A stretch of 64,000 bases of DNA, from contig CAMAXW010000003.1 in assembly GCA_945862315.1 (NCBI GenBank), positions 1 to 64,000 on the forward strand, read 5' to 3'. Below the pieces are notes generated by a model that was not told the origin of the DNA, searched no databases, and saw only the letters and a program-made list of their open reading frames with translations. This stretch comes from Klebsiella pneumoniae (GTDB taxonomy: Bacteria > Pseudomonadota > Gammaproteobacteria > Ga0077536). This document shows, one piece after another, positions 26,475 to 34,696 of the stretch; the stretch's first letter is position 1; each line of letters opens with the position of its first letter. Made by a program: the position numbers and the translations under genes.

Positions 26475-27043
26475 CCATCGCTTTGCTTATCGCCCTGGGC
26501 GTAACGATCGTGCTCGCCCTCTATGCAGTCATTCTCTACAACGGCTTGGTGAATCTAAAACATAGCGTGGGGAAGGCCTGGGCAAATATTGATGTGATCT
26601 TGAAACAGCGGCACGACGAACTGCCTAAACTGGTGGAAGTCTGCCGGCAGTACATGAGCTTTGAAAAAGACACGCTGGCGCAGGTAACGGCGGCGCGTGG
26701 CGCGGTGTTCGCCGCCAGCACGCGTGCCGATGTGGTCCAGTTAGGCGCCGCCGAGGCGACCCTGCAGCGCGGCCTCGGCAGTCTTTTTGCACTGGCAGAG
26801 AGCTATCCCGAGCTCAAAGCCAACGAAAACTTCCGCCATTTACGCGAGCGCATTTCGCAGTTAGAAAACGCCCTTGCCGACCGCCGCGAGCTCTACAACG
26901 ACACCGTCAACCTCAACAATATTCGGATAGAGGAATTCCCCGATCTGCTCATCGCGCGACTGCTCTCTTTTGGGCCGCGGCCGCTGCTCGAATTCGCCAT
27001 TGAAGAAACTCGCGACGTCGATCTGCGCTCGCTGTTTCACTAA
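26471..27043 (+). CDS. LemA-family membrane protein
   Basis: The 190-residue protein has one N-terminal transmembrane helix (IALLIALGVTIVLALYAVIL) and the LemA coiled-coil body (YNGLVNLKHSVGKAWANIDV, LKQRHDELPKLVEV, NENFRHLRERISQLEN). It overlaps the JAMM gene by 4 nt and precedes the GIDE gene by 8 nt. LemA next to a GIDE protein is a recurring pair in proteobacteria; its biochemical role is not established. Confidence 0.92.
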   Translation: MTIALLIALGVTIVLALYAVILYNGLVNLKHSVGKAWANIDVILKQRHDELPKLVEVCRQYMSFEKDTLAQVTAARGAVFAASTRADVVQLGAAEATLQRGLGSLFALAESYPELKANENFRHLRERISQLENALADRRELYNDTVNLNNIRIEEFPDLLIARLLSFGPRPLLEFAIEETRDVDLRSLFH

Positions 27044-27051
27044 CTGCCGCC

Positions 27052-27966
27052 ATGCTGGCCGATTTAGCCGGCGCGCTACGTACGGCCGCACCCGCCGATT
27101 TCTGGCTGTGGGTTGGTGGGGGTTGCGCCTATCTGTTGTGGGCGGCGCGCACCGCTTTTGTGGCGCTGACTTATCGGCGCTTGATTCAAGACACGCCGAC
27201 CACCCGCCTGCGGGCGGCGGCGCAGGGTTTTGTTGAAGTCAGCGGCACGGCACGCCTGTTTGAAGGGGAGCCAGTGCTGGCCCCGCTGACCAATCGCCCC
27301 TGCTGCTGGTATCGCTATCGGGTGGACCACCGTGTCGATGACGAATGGCGGAAGGTGGATGGCAGCACCAGTGAGGAAATTTTCATGCTGGACGATGGCG
27401 ATGGTCGGTGCGCTATCGATCCCGATGGTGCCACCGTTACCCCGTCGGTCAGCCACGTCTGGTATGGCGCCACGTCCTATCCTAGCCAGCCCCCGCGCCC
27501 ACCTGGGCTCGCCGTGTGGTTTGCTCGGGGCAAATATCGGTATCGCGAAGAACGTATCGACATCGGCTGCGAACTGTATGCGGTAGGTTATTTGCGCACC
27601 CACGGGGGTGCCGGGCCAGAATTGGCGCAGGCCGATGCGGCGCAAATCCTGCGCGAATGGAAAGCCGACCGCACCAGCCTGCTCGCCCGTTACGACACCG
27701 ATGGCAATGGCGAAATCGATCTGCAGGAGTGGGAGCGCGCGCGGGTGGACGCGCAGGCCGTGGCGAATGCTGCAATGGGCGGCACCGGGGTGCCGCCGGC
27801 TGTCGACGTGCTGTCGCGCTCGCCGCAGCGGGGGCAGCCATTTCTGCTCGCGGCCGGCAGTCAGGAGAGACTGGTGAGTAGCCAACACCGCCGGGGACTA
27901 TTCGCCGGTGGGAGCGCACTGGCAGTAGCCGTGGCGTTGCTGTGGGCGTTGAACCTGCGTTTTTAA
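27052..27966 (+). CDS. GIDE-domain membrane protein with an EF-hand-like loop
   Basis: The 304-residue protein has transmembrane segments near both ends (WLWVGGGCAYLLWA and LAVAVALLWALNL). Between them is a GIDE domain (EVSGTARLFEGEPVLAPLTN, CCWYRYRV), the family shared with the mitochondrial E3 ligase MUL1; no RING finger is present. At about residues 214-226 DTDGNGEIDLQEW is a full canonical 12-residue EF-hand loop, suggesting calcium binding. It closes the E1-JAMM-LemA-GIDE run. Ubiquitin-ligase-like activity is not shown for the bacterial members. Confidence 0.85.
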   Translation: MLADLAGALRTAAPADFWLWVGGGCAYLLWAARTAFVALTYRRLIQDTPTTRLRAAAQGFVEVSGTARLFEGEPVLAPLTNRPCCWYRYRVDHRVDDEWRKVDGSTSEEIFMLDDGDGRCAIDPDGATVTPSVSHVWYGATSYPSQPPRPPGLAVWFARGKYRYREERIDIGCELYAVGYLRTHGGAGPELAQADAAQILREWKADRTSLLARYDTDGNGEIDLQEWERARVDAQAVANAAMGGTGVPPAVDVLSRSPQRGQPFLLAAGSQERLVSSQHRRGLFAGGSALAVAVALLWALNLRF

Positions 27967-28029
27967 GCGGGCAGAGTGCTCCTCGCGTGGTAAATTCTAT
28001 TGCCCACCGCGCCCATTGGAACGCCCAAC

Positions 28030-30072
28030 ATGAACCAAGCTCAGGCCATCGAAAAAGCCACTGCCAGCCTACCGGCCTTCTCGAACATCCAGCCAGACAG
28101 CATCGGCACTGACATCCGCGCGCTGCTGCAAGACAACACAGCAGCACTCGCGCGCCTGCTCGAGCTTCAAGCAACCCCCACTTGGGCCAGCCTGTGCGCG
28201 CCGCTCGAAGACCTCAACGACCGCCTAAGCCGCGCGTGGTCGCCGATCAGGCATTTGCACAGTGTGGCCGACACCCCGACGCTACGGGCCGCCTACAGCG
28301 CGCTGCTGCCGGAAGTGGTGGCGTACGGCACGGCGCAGATGCAGAACGACCGCCTCGCGGCGGCCTATCGGCAACTGCGCGAGTCCGCAGAATTTGCCCG
28401 CCTAACCCCAGCCCAACGGCAGGTTGTCGAGCACGCGCTGCGCGATTTCCGCCTGGGTGGCATCGACTTAAACGAACCCGACAGAACGCGCCTAGTGGCC
28501 CTGCAACAGCGCCTCACCCAACTCAGCCTGTTGTTTGAAGAACACGTACTAGACGCCACGCGCGCGTGGCATTGGCACACCGAGACGCTCGAGCAGTTGC
28601 GAGGGCTGCCCGCACACCTGCTCCAACTGGCCGCGCAGAACGCCGCGCAACAACAGCGCGCCGGTTGGGTCCTCACGCTCGATCAACCCTGTTATCAAGC
28701 GACGATGCTCTACGCTGAAGACCGGGCGCTGCGCGCGCAAATGTATGCGGCCTACTGCACACGCGCCTCTGAACTAGGCCCTAACGCCGGGCAATTCGAC
28801 AATGGCCCGGTGATCGATGAAATGCTCCAACTGCGCCATGAGCTTGCGACACTCTTGGGCTACGCCAACTACGCCGAATACTCGCTGGCCACCAAAATGG
28901 CCCCATCGTGCGCCCATGTGAGCGATTTCCTGCGCGAACTGGCGGCCCACTCGCAAGTTCAGGCGCAGCAGGAAATGGCGACGCTGCGCGAGTTTGCGCG
29001 CGAGCACCTGCAGTTAGACACGCTAGAAGCTTGGGATGTGGCGTTCGCCTCTGAGCGCTTGCGCCTGCACGCTTTTGATATTTCGCAGGAGACCCTACGG
29101 CCCTATTTCCCATTGGCACGGGTGTTAGCGGGGCTGTTTGAGATCGTGCACCGGCTCTTCGGCATCACCATTCAACCGGTCACCGGGCTAGACACCTGGC
29201 ATGCCGAGGTAGCCGGCTATCGCATCGTGGATGCCGCCGGTGAGTTACGCGGCTTGTTCTATTTGGATTTATTCGCCCGCGCGGGCAAGCGGGGCGGGGC
29301 CTGGATGGACGAATGTCTGGTACGCCGCGTGACCCCGAACGGCACCCAATACCCCGTGGCGTTTCTCACCTGTAATTTCACCCCGGCGGTGGCAGGCCAG
29401 CCCTCGCTGCTCACCCACGAGGAGGTGCTGACGCTCTTCCACGAGTTTGGTCACGGTTTACATCACCTGCTGACCCTGGTGGACGAAGCCGCCGTGTCGG
29501 GCATCAATGGGGTGGCTTGGGACGCAGTAGAACTGCCCAGCCAATTTTTGGAGAACTGGTGCTGGGAAAAGGAGGCCTTGGCCGGACTCGCGCACCACCA
29601 CGTCACCGGCGACCCGCTGCCTGAGCCCATCTTTACCCGCATGCTGGCCGCGAAAAATTTCCAGAGCGGCCTAAAAATGCTCCGGCAGGTGGAATTTTCC
29701 TTGTTTGATTTCCTGCTGCACGCGCGCGATCCCGCCGACAGTGCCGTGCAAGCCTTGCTCGAAGAAGTGCGGCACAGCGTGGCGGTGTTGGTACCGCCCG
29801 CGTGGAATCGATTTCAGCATAGCTTTAGCCACATTTTTGGTGGCGGCTACGCGGCCGGCTACTACAGCTATAAGTGGGCCGAAGTGCTGGCCGCCGACGC
29901 CTTCGCGCGCTTCGAAGAAGAGGGCGTTTTTAACCCGGCAGTGGGGCGTGATTTCAGGCAACACATTCTGGAAGCCGGCGGCGCGACCGACGCCATGACG
30001 TTGTTCCGGCAATTTCGTGGGCGCGACCCAGCGCCTGAAGCCCTGTTGCGGCGTTCTGGACTACTCCCCTGA
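28030..30072 (+). CDS. prlC: Oligopeptidase A (M3 family metallopeptidase)
   Basis: The 680-residue cytosolic zinc peptidase degrades short peptides and cleaved signal peptides. The zinc motif FHEFGHGLHHLL is intact, and the third ligand region follows (GVAWDAVELPSQFLENWCW). A tight C-terminal IFGGGYAAGYYSYKWAEVLA completes the family pattern. The start at 28030 (MNQAQAIEKATASLPAFSNI) is preferred over 28000, which would add ten unrelated residues. A second, unlike M3 enzyme is encoded at 41747. Confidence 0.97.
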   Translation: MNQAQAIEKATASLPAFSNIQPDSIGTDIRALLQDNTAALARLLELQATPTWASLCAPLEDLNDRLSRAWSPIRHLHSVADTPTLRAAYSALLPEVVAYGTAQMQNDRLAAAYRQLRESAEFARLTPAQRQVVEHALRDFRLGGIDLNEPDRTRLVALQQRLTQLSLLFEEHVLDATRAWHWHTETLEQLRGLPAHLLQLAAQNAAQQQRAGWVLTLDQPCYQATMLYAEDRALRAQMYAAYCTRASELGPNAGQFDNGPVIDEMLQLRHELATLLGYANYAEYSLATKMAPSCAHVSDFLRELAAHSQVQAQQEMATLREFAREHLQLDTLEAWDVAFASERLRLHAFDISQETLRPYFPLARVLAGLFEIVHRLFGITIQPVTGLDTWHAEVAGYRIVDAAGELRGLFYLDLFARAGKRGGAWMDECLVRRVTPNGTQYPVAFLTCNFTPAVAGQPSLLTHEEVLTLFHEFGHGLHHLLTLVDEAAVSGINGVAWDAVELPSQFLENWCWEKEALAGLAHHHVTGDPLPEPIFTRMLAAKNFQSGLKMLRQVEFSLFDFLLHARDPADSAVQALLEEVRHSVAVLVPPAWNRFQHSFSHIFGGGYAAGYYSYKWAEVLAADAFARFEEEGVFNPAVGRDFRQHILEAGGATDAMTLFRQFRGRDPAPEALLRRSGLLP

Positions 30073-30092
30073 TTCAGTTTAAAAAGTCGGGC

Positions 30093-30839
30093 ATGCTGCG
30101 AGCGCCTATCGTTTTTACTTTGCTCAGTGGGCTGTCCTGCATGGCAGTGGCCGCAGAATCGGCGTTCGTCATCGATAAACTACTCGTTGGGGTGCACCGC
30201 GAAAGTGACCTCAACAGCGCGATTATCAAAGTGCTGCCCACCGGCACCCAGCTGCAAGTGCTAGAACGCAAAGACCAAATCGCCAAAGTCAAAGACGCTG
30301 ACGGCATCATTGGCTGGGTGGATGCGGCCTACTTGATGAGCGAACTACCGGCCGCCAGACAACTCGCCGACATCCGGCAAGAACGGCAAATGCTCGCCGA
30401 GCGCATCAAGCAGCTCGAGGCCAAAAATGCCGAGGGAACGCCGAGCGACAAAGCCAATACTGGCAAGGTCGATCAGCTTACCAACGAGAACACCGAGCTA
30501 AAAAGCCAAGTGTCTTCGCTCCAGATCAAAGGCGGCAATCTGGAAGAACAGCTGAAAACCCGCGGTACGGCACTGGCCCCCGACGGCACAGTCGGGGGCG
30601 AATTACGTAAGGCCAACGCGGAGCTTTCCAGCACCATCGAAACCCTCACCCAGCGCAACCTAGCGCTGGCGGCGCAGGTGGCCAGCGATACCGCGCTGGG
30701 CAAGCTCAGCGGTGCACTACGCCTCAGCTCGCCGTGGATTATTGCGGGCGGATTTTTACTGATGGTGCTGTCGTTCGGCGCTGGGCTGTATTGCATGGAC
30801 TACCTCAATCGCCGCCGTCACGGCGGTTTTCGGATCTAA
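30093..30839 (+). CDS. SH3-domain membrane protein (TIGR04211/YgiM type)
   Basis: A signal peptide (VFTLLSGLSCMAVAA) is followed by a bacterial SH3 domain (ESAFVIDKLLVGVHRESDLN, VLPTGTQLQVLERKD, IIGWVDAAYLM). A long coiled coil (about residues 90-195) and a C-terminal transmembrane helix (WIIAGGFLLMVLSFGAGLY) with basic RRRHGG complete it. This is the usual architecture of the YgiM-like family, 248 aa, probably in the inner membrane facing the periplasm. Its function is not established. Confidence 0.88.
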   Translation: MLRAPIVFTLLSGLSCMAVAAESAFVIDKLLVGVHRESDLNSAIIKVLPTGTQLQVLERKDQIAKVKDADGIIGWVDAAYLMSELPAARQLADIRQERQMLAERIKQLEAKNAEGTPSDKANTGKVDQLTNENTELKSQVSSLQIKGGNLEEQLKTRGTALAPDGTVGGELRKANAELSSTIETLTQRNLALAAQVASDTALGKLSGALRLSSPWIIAGGFLLMVLSFGAGLYCMDYLNRRRHGGFRI

Positions 30840-30845
30840 ACCCAA

Positions 30846-31619
30846 ATGCTAACCGTTGCCTCGTGGAACGTGAACTCCATCAAAGCGCGGCTGCCGCACC
30901 TCGAGCGCTGGTGCGCGCAAGTGGCGCCCGATGTTTTGGCGCTCCAAGAAACCAAAACCGTCGACGCCGGATTTCCACTCCAGGCATGCCACGACTTGGG
31001 GTACCAGGCGACAATCGCAGGCCAGCCCTCCTACAACGGGGTGGCGATCCTGAGCCGCCAATCGCCGCTCGAGGTGGTGCGCGGGATCCCGGGCTTCGCA
31101 GATCCCCAGCAGCGCGTGCTGGGCGTCCATCTGCCAGAACTCTTTGTCTTGAATCTTTATGTGCCCAATGGATCGGCGGTGGGTTCAGAAAAATACGCCT
31201 ACAAACTGGCTTGGCTCGATGCCCTGCTGGCTTGGTTGCCCACGCTGCTGGCCCAGCACCCGCGGCTGGTGGTGGTGGGCGATTTCAACATCGCACCCGA
31301 GGACCGTGACGTTCACGATCCGGTGCAGTGGCAAGACCAAATTCTCTGCAGCGAACCCGAGCGCGCGCGTCTGCAACAGCTGATGAACTCGGGCATGGTG
31401 GATACGTTTCGGCTCTTCGAGCCAGCCGGGGGTTGTTATTCTTGGTGGGATTACCGTGCCGCAGGATTTCGGCGCAATCTTGGATTACGAATCGATCTCG
31501 CCCTCGCCAGTCGCGCGCTCGCCGCGACCTGTGTGTCATCACACATTGATCGGGAGCCAAGGGGTTGGGAGAGACCGTCCGACCATGCGCCGGTAGTGGT
31601 TACTTTTAGCGATAACTGA
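30846..31619 (+). CDS. xth: Exodeoxyribonuclease III
   Basis: The 257-residue enzyme is an AP endonuclease and 3'-5' exonuclease of base excision repair. SWNVNSIKARLPHLERW, LQETK (catalytic Glu), VVGDFNIAPEDRDVHDP, and the final PSDHAPVVV (catalytic Asp-His) are all intact. It starts 6 nt after the SH3 gene. Confidence 0.97.
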   Translation: MLTVASWNVNSIKARLPHLERWCAQVAPDVLALQETKTVDAGFPLQACHDLGYQATIAGQPSYNGVAILSRQSPLEVVRGIPGFADPQQRVLGVHLPELFVLNLYVPNGSAVGSEKYAYKLAWLDALLAWLPTLLAQHPRLVVVGDFNIAPEDRDVHDPVQWQDQILCSEPERARLQQLMNSGMVDTFRLFEPAGGCYSWWDYRAAGFRRNLGLRIDLALASRALAATCVSSHIDREPRGWERPSDHAPVVVTFSDN

Positions 31620-31695
31620 AAAAAATTCCGGGGCAATCTCTTCTCAGCGCCGTCAGTTTTGCGGATGATTAGGCCGTCCCCTTTAGGCTCGGACG

Positions 31696-32085
31696 ATGAT
31701 ACCCGACGACTCCGCATATTCGTTTGAATTCTGGGCTGGTCTTGCGGCGCAAGACCCGGCGTCTTTTGAACAAACCCGGCGCCAATTGATTGAACACCTA
31801 ATTGCCTCAGCCTCGGATGCCGCTAAGCCACGCCTGCGTGGCCTGCAGTGGCAGGTGGACCGCCTGCGCGAAGTGCACAGCCCGTTGAGCGCGTGCGTCA
31901 GGATTTCGGGGATGATGTGGGATCGCCTGCTGGGCTCAAATGGTCTGCTAGACGCCGTGGAGCGTTTCAGCAGGCCGGAGAAAACCAGCCCTCCCCGGAC
32001 TTCGCCCTGCCAAATTCTACCTTTCGTGCGGCCCCCACAGCAGGAGATGCTCGCCGCCCTTGAATTAAGCTCAGAGGGCTTCTAA
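31696..32085 (+). CDS. DUF3135-like small protein
   Basis: The 129-residue protein has [20 protein letters not shown] followed by a helical [20 protein letters not shown], the pattern of the DUF3135 family found in gammaproteobacteria. No catalytic motif is visible and the function is unknown. It lies between xth and rpmE. Confidence 0.7.
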   Translation: MIPDDSAYSFEFWAGLAAQDPASFEQTRRQLIEHLIASASDAAKPRLRGLQWQVDRLREVHSPLSACVRISGMMWDRLLGSNGLLDAVERFSRPEKTSPPRTSPCQILPFVRPPQQEMLAALELSSEGF

Positions 32086-32131
32086 ACTCCCGCCCCTTGC
32101 CCAGCCGCGGAAATTAAAGTTCTACCGTGCC

Positions 32132-32335
32132 ATGAAAGCCGAAATCCATCCCGCCTATCACGACATCACGGTGACCTGCAGCTGCGGGAACACCATCCAG
32201 ACACGCTCCACGACCAAAATCGACACGGTTTCAGTCGACGTATGCTCCGCATGCCATCCGTTTTATACGGGCACGCAGAAAATTGTGGACACCGCGGGTC
32301 GCATCGACAAATTCCGCCGCCGCTACGGCACCTAG
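32132..32335 (+). CDS. rpmE: 50S ribosomal protein L31 (zinc form)
   Basis: The 67-residue protein starts [20 protein letters not shown]. Cys16, Cys18, Cys38 and Cys41 are the zinc ligands of the C+ type L31. [20 protein letters not shown] is the family signature. L31 bridges the two ribosomal subunits. The zinc form implies it also acts as a zinc reserve. Confidence 0.98.
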   Translation: MKAEIHPAYHDITVTCSCGNTIQTRSTTKIDTVSVDVCSACHPFYTGTQKIVDTAGRIDKFRRRYGT

Positions 32336-32347
32336 GCCTAGCGCACC

Positions 32348-32366
32348 CTGCCCGAACCTCGGGCAG
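32348..32366 (+). terminator. Hairpin downstream of rpmE
   Basis: CTGCCCGA (32348-32355) and TCGGGCAG (32359-32366) form a perfect 8-bp stem with a 3-nt loop, 13 nt past the rpmE stop. No T run follows, so termination would need Rho or a variant mechanism. The remainder of the gap to engB (32367-32534) shows no gene. Confidence 0.45.
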
Positions 32367-32534
32367 TCACCTTAGGATTAGCTGCGCCCCACCCTGCTTC
32401 AAAGCATGGTGGTGTAACAGCTCGTGAGCCGCTCCCAGAATCGACACTCGCCCTGAGATTACCGGCGCGTGCCTCGCTTACGGCGCGCCGCGAGGACAGG
32501 CGACTAGGTGATCAACCCAACCCCTGCCCACGCG

Positions 32535-33200
32535 TTATTCGGCGCGGCCCGGGCTTCTTTTTAATTCTTCCTTAAACCAACCGTCCACAATCGCGCGCAG
32601 TAGCGGCACCCCTTCGCGGCCCGTCGCGGAAAATGCGTGCACGCCTGCCGGATCAGCGCCTCGTTCCTGTAACTGCACGCGCGCCGCCCTGAGCGCAGCA
32701 AAGACCGCTTGCCGCCCTAGTTTGTCAGCTTTATTGAGCAGCAACGTTTGCGCCACGCCAGCGGCTGCGGTCCATTCAATGAGGGCCAATTCTTCGGTCT
32801 TCAGTGGATGACGCGCATCGGCAATTAAAACCAAACCAGTGAGCGAGGTCCGGCGCTCCAGATACAGCGGCAGGGTCTTCTCCCAATGGGCACGCAGACT
32901 TTTATTGACGGCCGCGTAACCAAACCCCGGGAGATCGATCAAACGTCTGCCGGGGGTTAAATCGAACACCACCAAATGCTGGGTCCGCCCGGGGGTGCGG
33001 CTGGTCCGCGCCAAGCCTTGCTGGTCGCACAATGCGTTTAGCACACTGGATTTACCCACGTTTGAGCGACCAATGAAGGCGACTTCCACCCCCTCATCGG
33101 CCGGTAGATCGTGAATTTGCTCTACGCTTTTGACAAATGTCGCGCGTCGAAAGTATTCGTGTTCTGGGGAGTGGGTGGTCACTGTTAGCTTGGTACTCAA
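32535..33200 (-). CDS. engB: Ribosome biogenesis GTPase EngB/YihA
   Basis: The 221-residue GTPase has the P-loop GRSNVGKSSVLNAL, the G2 region RTSRTPGRTQ, DLPGFGYA (G3), and LLNKADKL (G4). It helps assemble the 50S subunit. It is divergent from the cytochrome c4 gene across a 123-bp promoter region. Confidence 0.97.
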   Translation of the reverse strand: MSTKLTVTTHSPEHEYFRRATFVKSVEQIHDLPADEGVEVAFIGRSNVGKSSVLNALCDQQGLARTSRTPGRTQHLVVFDLTPGRRLIDLPGFGYAAVNKSLRAHWEKTLPLYLERRTSLTGLVLIADARHPLKTEELALIEWTAAAGVAQTLLLNKADKLGRQAVFAALRAARVQLQERGADPAGVHAFSATGREGVPLLRAIVDGWFKEELKRSPGRAE

Positions 33201-33323
33201 AATGGAAAGCGGGGGATCGCGAACTTAAGCGGCAATGCTATAGTACGCTGCCGCGCGCGTGACTCATTCATTGGACACCTAGCCGCGTACCTGTGTGCTT
33301 GATCTACCGGAGTTCAGAAGGCG

Positions 33324-33926
33324 ATGCTTGGATCTACAGTTCGTACGTTACTTATTTCTTCTTTCGGTCTGCTGCTTTGCGCCTCGGCGCTGGCTCAGGA
33401 CGCCAAAACCAAAGCGGCCACTTGCATGGCCTGCCACGGAGCCGACGGCAATAGCGTCAATCCGGAATGGCCCTCTTTGGCGGGGCAACATGTGAGCTAC
33501 CTCGTGGCACAATTGCAGGCATTCAAGGGTGGCACCCGCAAAAACATCAACATGAACGCCATGGCGGCGGGCCTAAGCGATCAAGACATGGTCGATATCG
33601 CCGGGTATTTCGCGGCCCAACCCAAAACGGTTGCCAGCATAGACGCCGCGGCTGCGGCGACCGGGGTAGGCCTATACCGGGGTGGAAATCCTGCCACCGG
33701 CGTACCTGCCTGCATGGCTTGCCACGGCCCAGATGGCGCCGGCAATCCGACAGCGCAGGTGCCGGCGTTGCGCGGACAACACGCTAAATATACGACCCTC
33801 CAACTGGCGGCCTACAAAAGCGGCGAGCGCTCAACCGACCGTGCAGCCATCATGCGCACAATTGCCGGGCGTCTGAGCGAGCAAGAGGCAGCTCAGGTCG
33901 CGGCGTTCATCGAAGGCCTACACTGA
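33324..33926 (+). CDS. Cytochrome c4 (di-heme c-type cytochrome)
   Basis: A signal peptide (LLISSFGLLLCASALAQ) leads into two CxxCH heme sites: CMACHGADG at residues 34-42 and CMACHGPDG at about 130. The repeat pattern (WPSLAGQHVSYLVAQLQAFK and PALRGQHAKYTTLQLAAYKS) is that of cytochrome c4, a periplasmic electron carrier to terminal oxidases. The length of 200 aa fits. Its position beside engB and dsbA is a common gammaproteobacterial arrangement. Confidence 0.96.
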   Translation: MLGSTVRTLLISSFGLLLCASALAQDAKTKAATCMACHGADGNSVNPEWPSLAGQHVSYLVAQLQAFKGGTRKNINMNAMAAGLSDQDMVDIAGYFAAQPKTVASIDAAAAATGVGLYRGGNPATGVPACMACHGPDGAGNPTAQVPALRGQHAKYTTLQLAAYKSGERSTDRAAIMRTIAGRLSEQEAAQVAAFIEGLH

Positions 33927-34016
33927 CTTAGCGCCCCGATCGACCAGCCAGCCTACCAAGGCCGTAGGACGAGGCGCTGGTCAGCATAACCCTCCACATC
34001 AAGAGATGTTTTACCT

Positions 34017-34646
34017 ATGAAATCCTTGCTAATAGCGGTCTTTAGTCTGCTCCTGATGCCGCTGACCGTGGGCGCTACAGACGCCATCAAATACGAAGAA
34101 GGTGTGCACTACCAACTGATATCGCCCGCAGTCGCCACGGCTGATCCGGCCACTATCGAAGTAGTTGAGTTGTTCTGGTATGGCTGCCCGCACTGCTTTG
34201 CCCTGGCCCCGATGGTCACCGACTGGCTTAAAACCAAACCCGAAGATGTGACCTTCCGCTTAGTGCCGGCAATTTTTTCGCCGCAATGGGCAATTTCCGC
34301 GCGCGCACTCTATGCCGCGCAAGCACTGGGAGCCGAGGACAAACTGCACCTTGCTTTGTTCAACGCCATCCACGCCGACCACCGCAAGCTCTCCAACGAA
34401 AACGAGCTGGTTGAATTTGCGGGAGAGGTTGGCATCGATAAAGACGAATTCCGTAAAGCCTTCGGGAGTCCGACCGTAGACGCTCGGGTTAAAAAAGCGG
34501 CGCTGCTCACCCGCGAATACGGCCTCGATGGGGTGCCTGCTGTCATCGTCAATGGCAAGTACCGGGTGACCGCTGCACTGGCCGGCGGGCAGGAGAAAAT
34601 CTTGACGGTCGTCGACTTTCTTATCCAGAAAGAGCGGGCACACTGA
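34017..34646 (+). CDS. dsbA: Thiol:disulfide interchange protein DsbA
   Basis: A 20-residue signal peptide precedes a DsbA fold. The active site is CPHC (Cys57, Cys60) in ELFWYGCPHCFALAP, identical to the classical DsbA motif. The cis-Pro lies in YGLDGVPAVIVNGKY. It introduces disulfides into periplasmic proteins. It follows cytochrome c4, separated by 90 nt. Confidence 0.97.
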   Translation: MKSLLIAVFSLLLMPLTVGATDAIKYEEGVHYQLISPAVATADPATIEVVELFWYGCPHCFALAPMVTDWLKTKPEDVTFRLVPAIFSPQWAISARALYAAQALGAEDKLHLALFNAIHADHRKLSNENELVEFAGEVGIDKDEFRKAFGSPTVDARVKKAALLTREYGLDGVPAVIVNGKYRVTAALAGGQEKILTVVDFLIQKERAH

Positions 34647-34696
34647 GCAAGTCCCCGCCTGAGCCCACCTCAACGCACCGAGCTGAATGAGTCGCC

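Noticed and set aside
27076-27888. 270-codon minus-strand ORF opposite the GIDE gene
   Set aside because: The plus-strand protein has clear GIDE and EF-hand features and operon overlaps; the other strand is a shadow.
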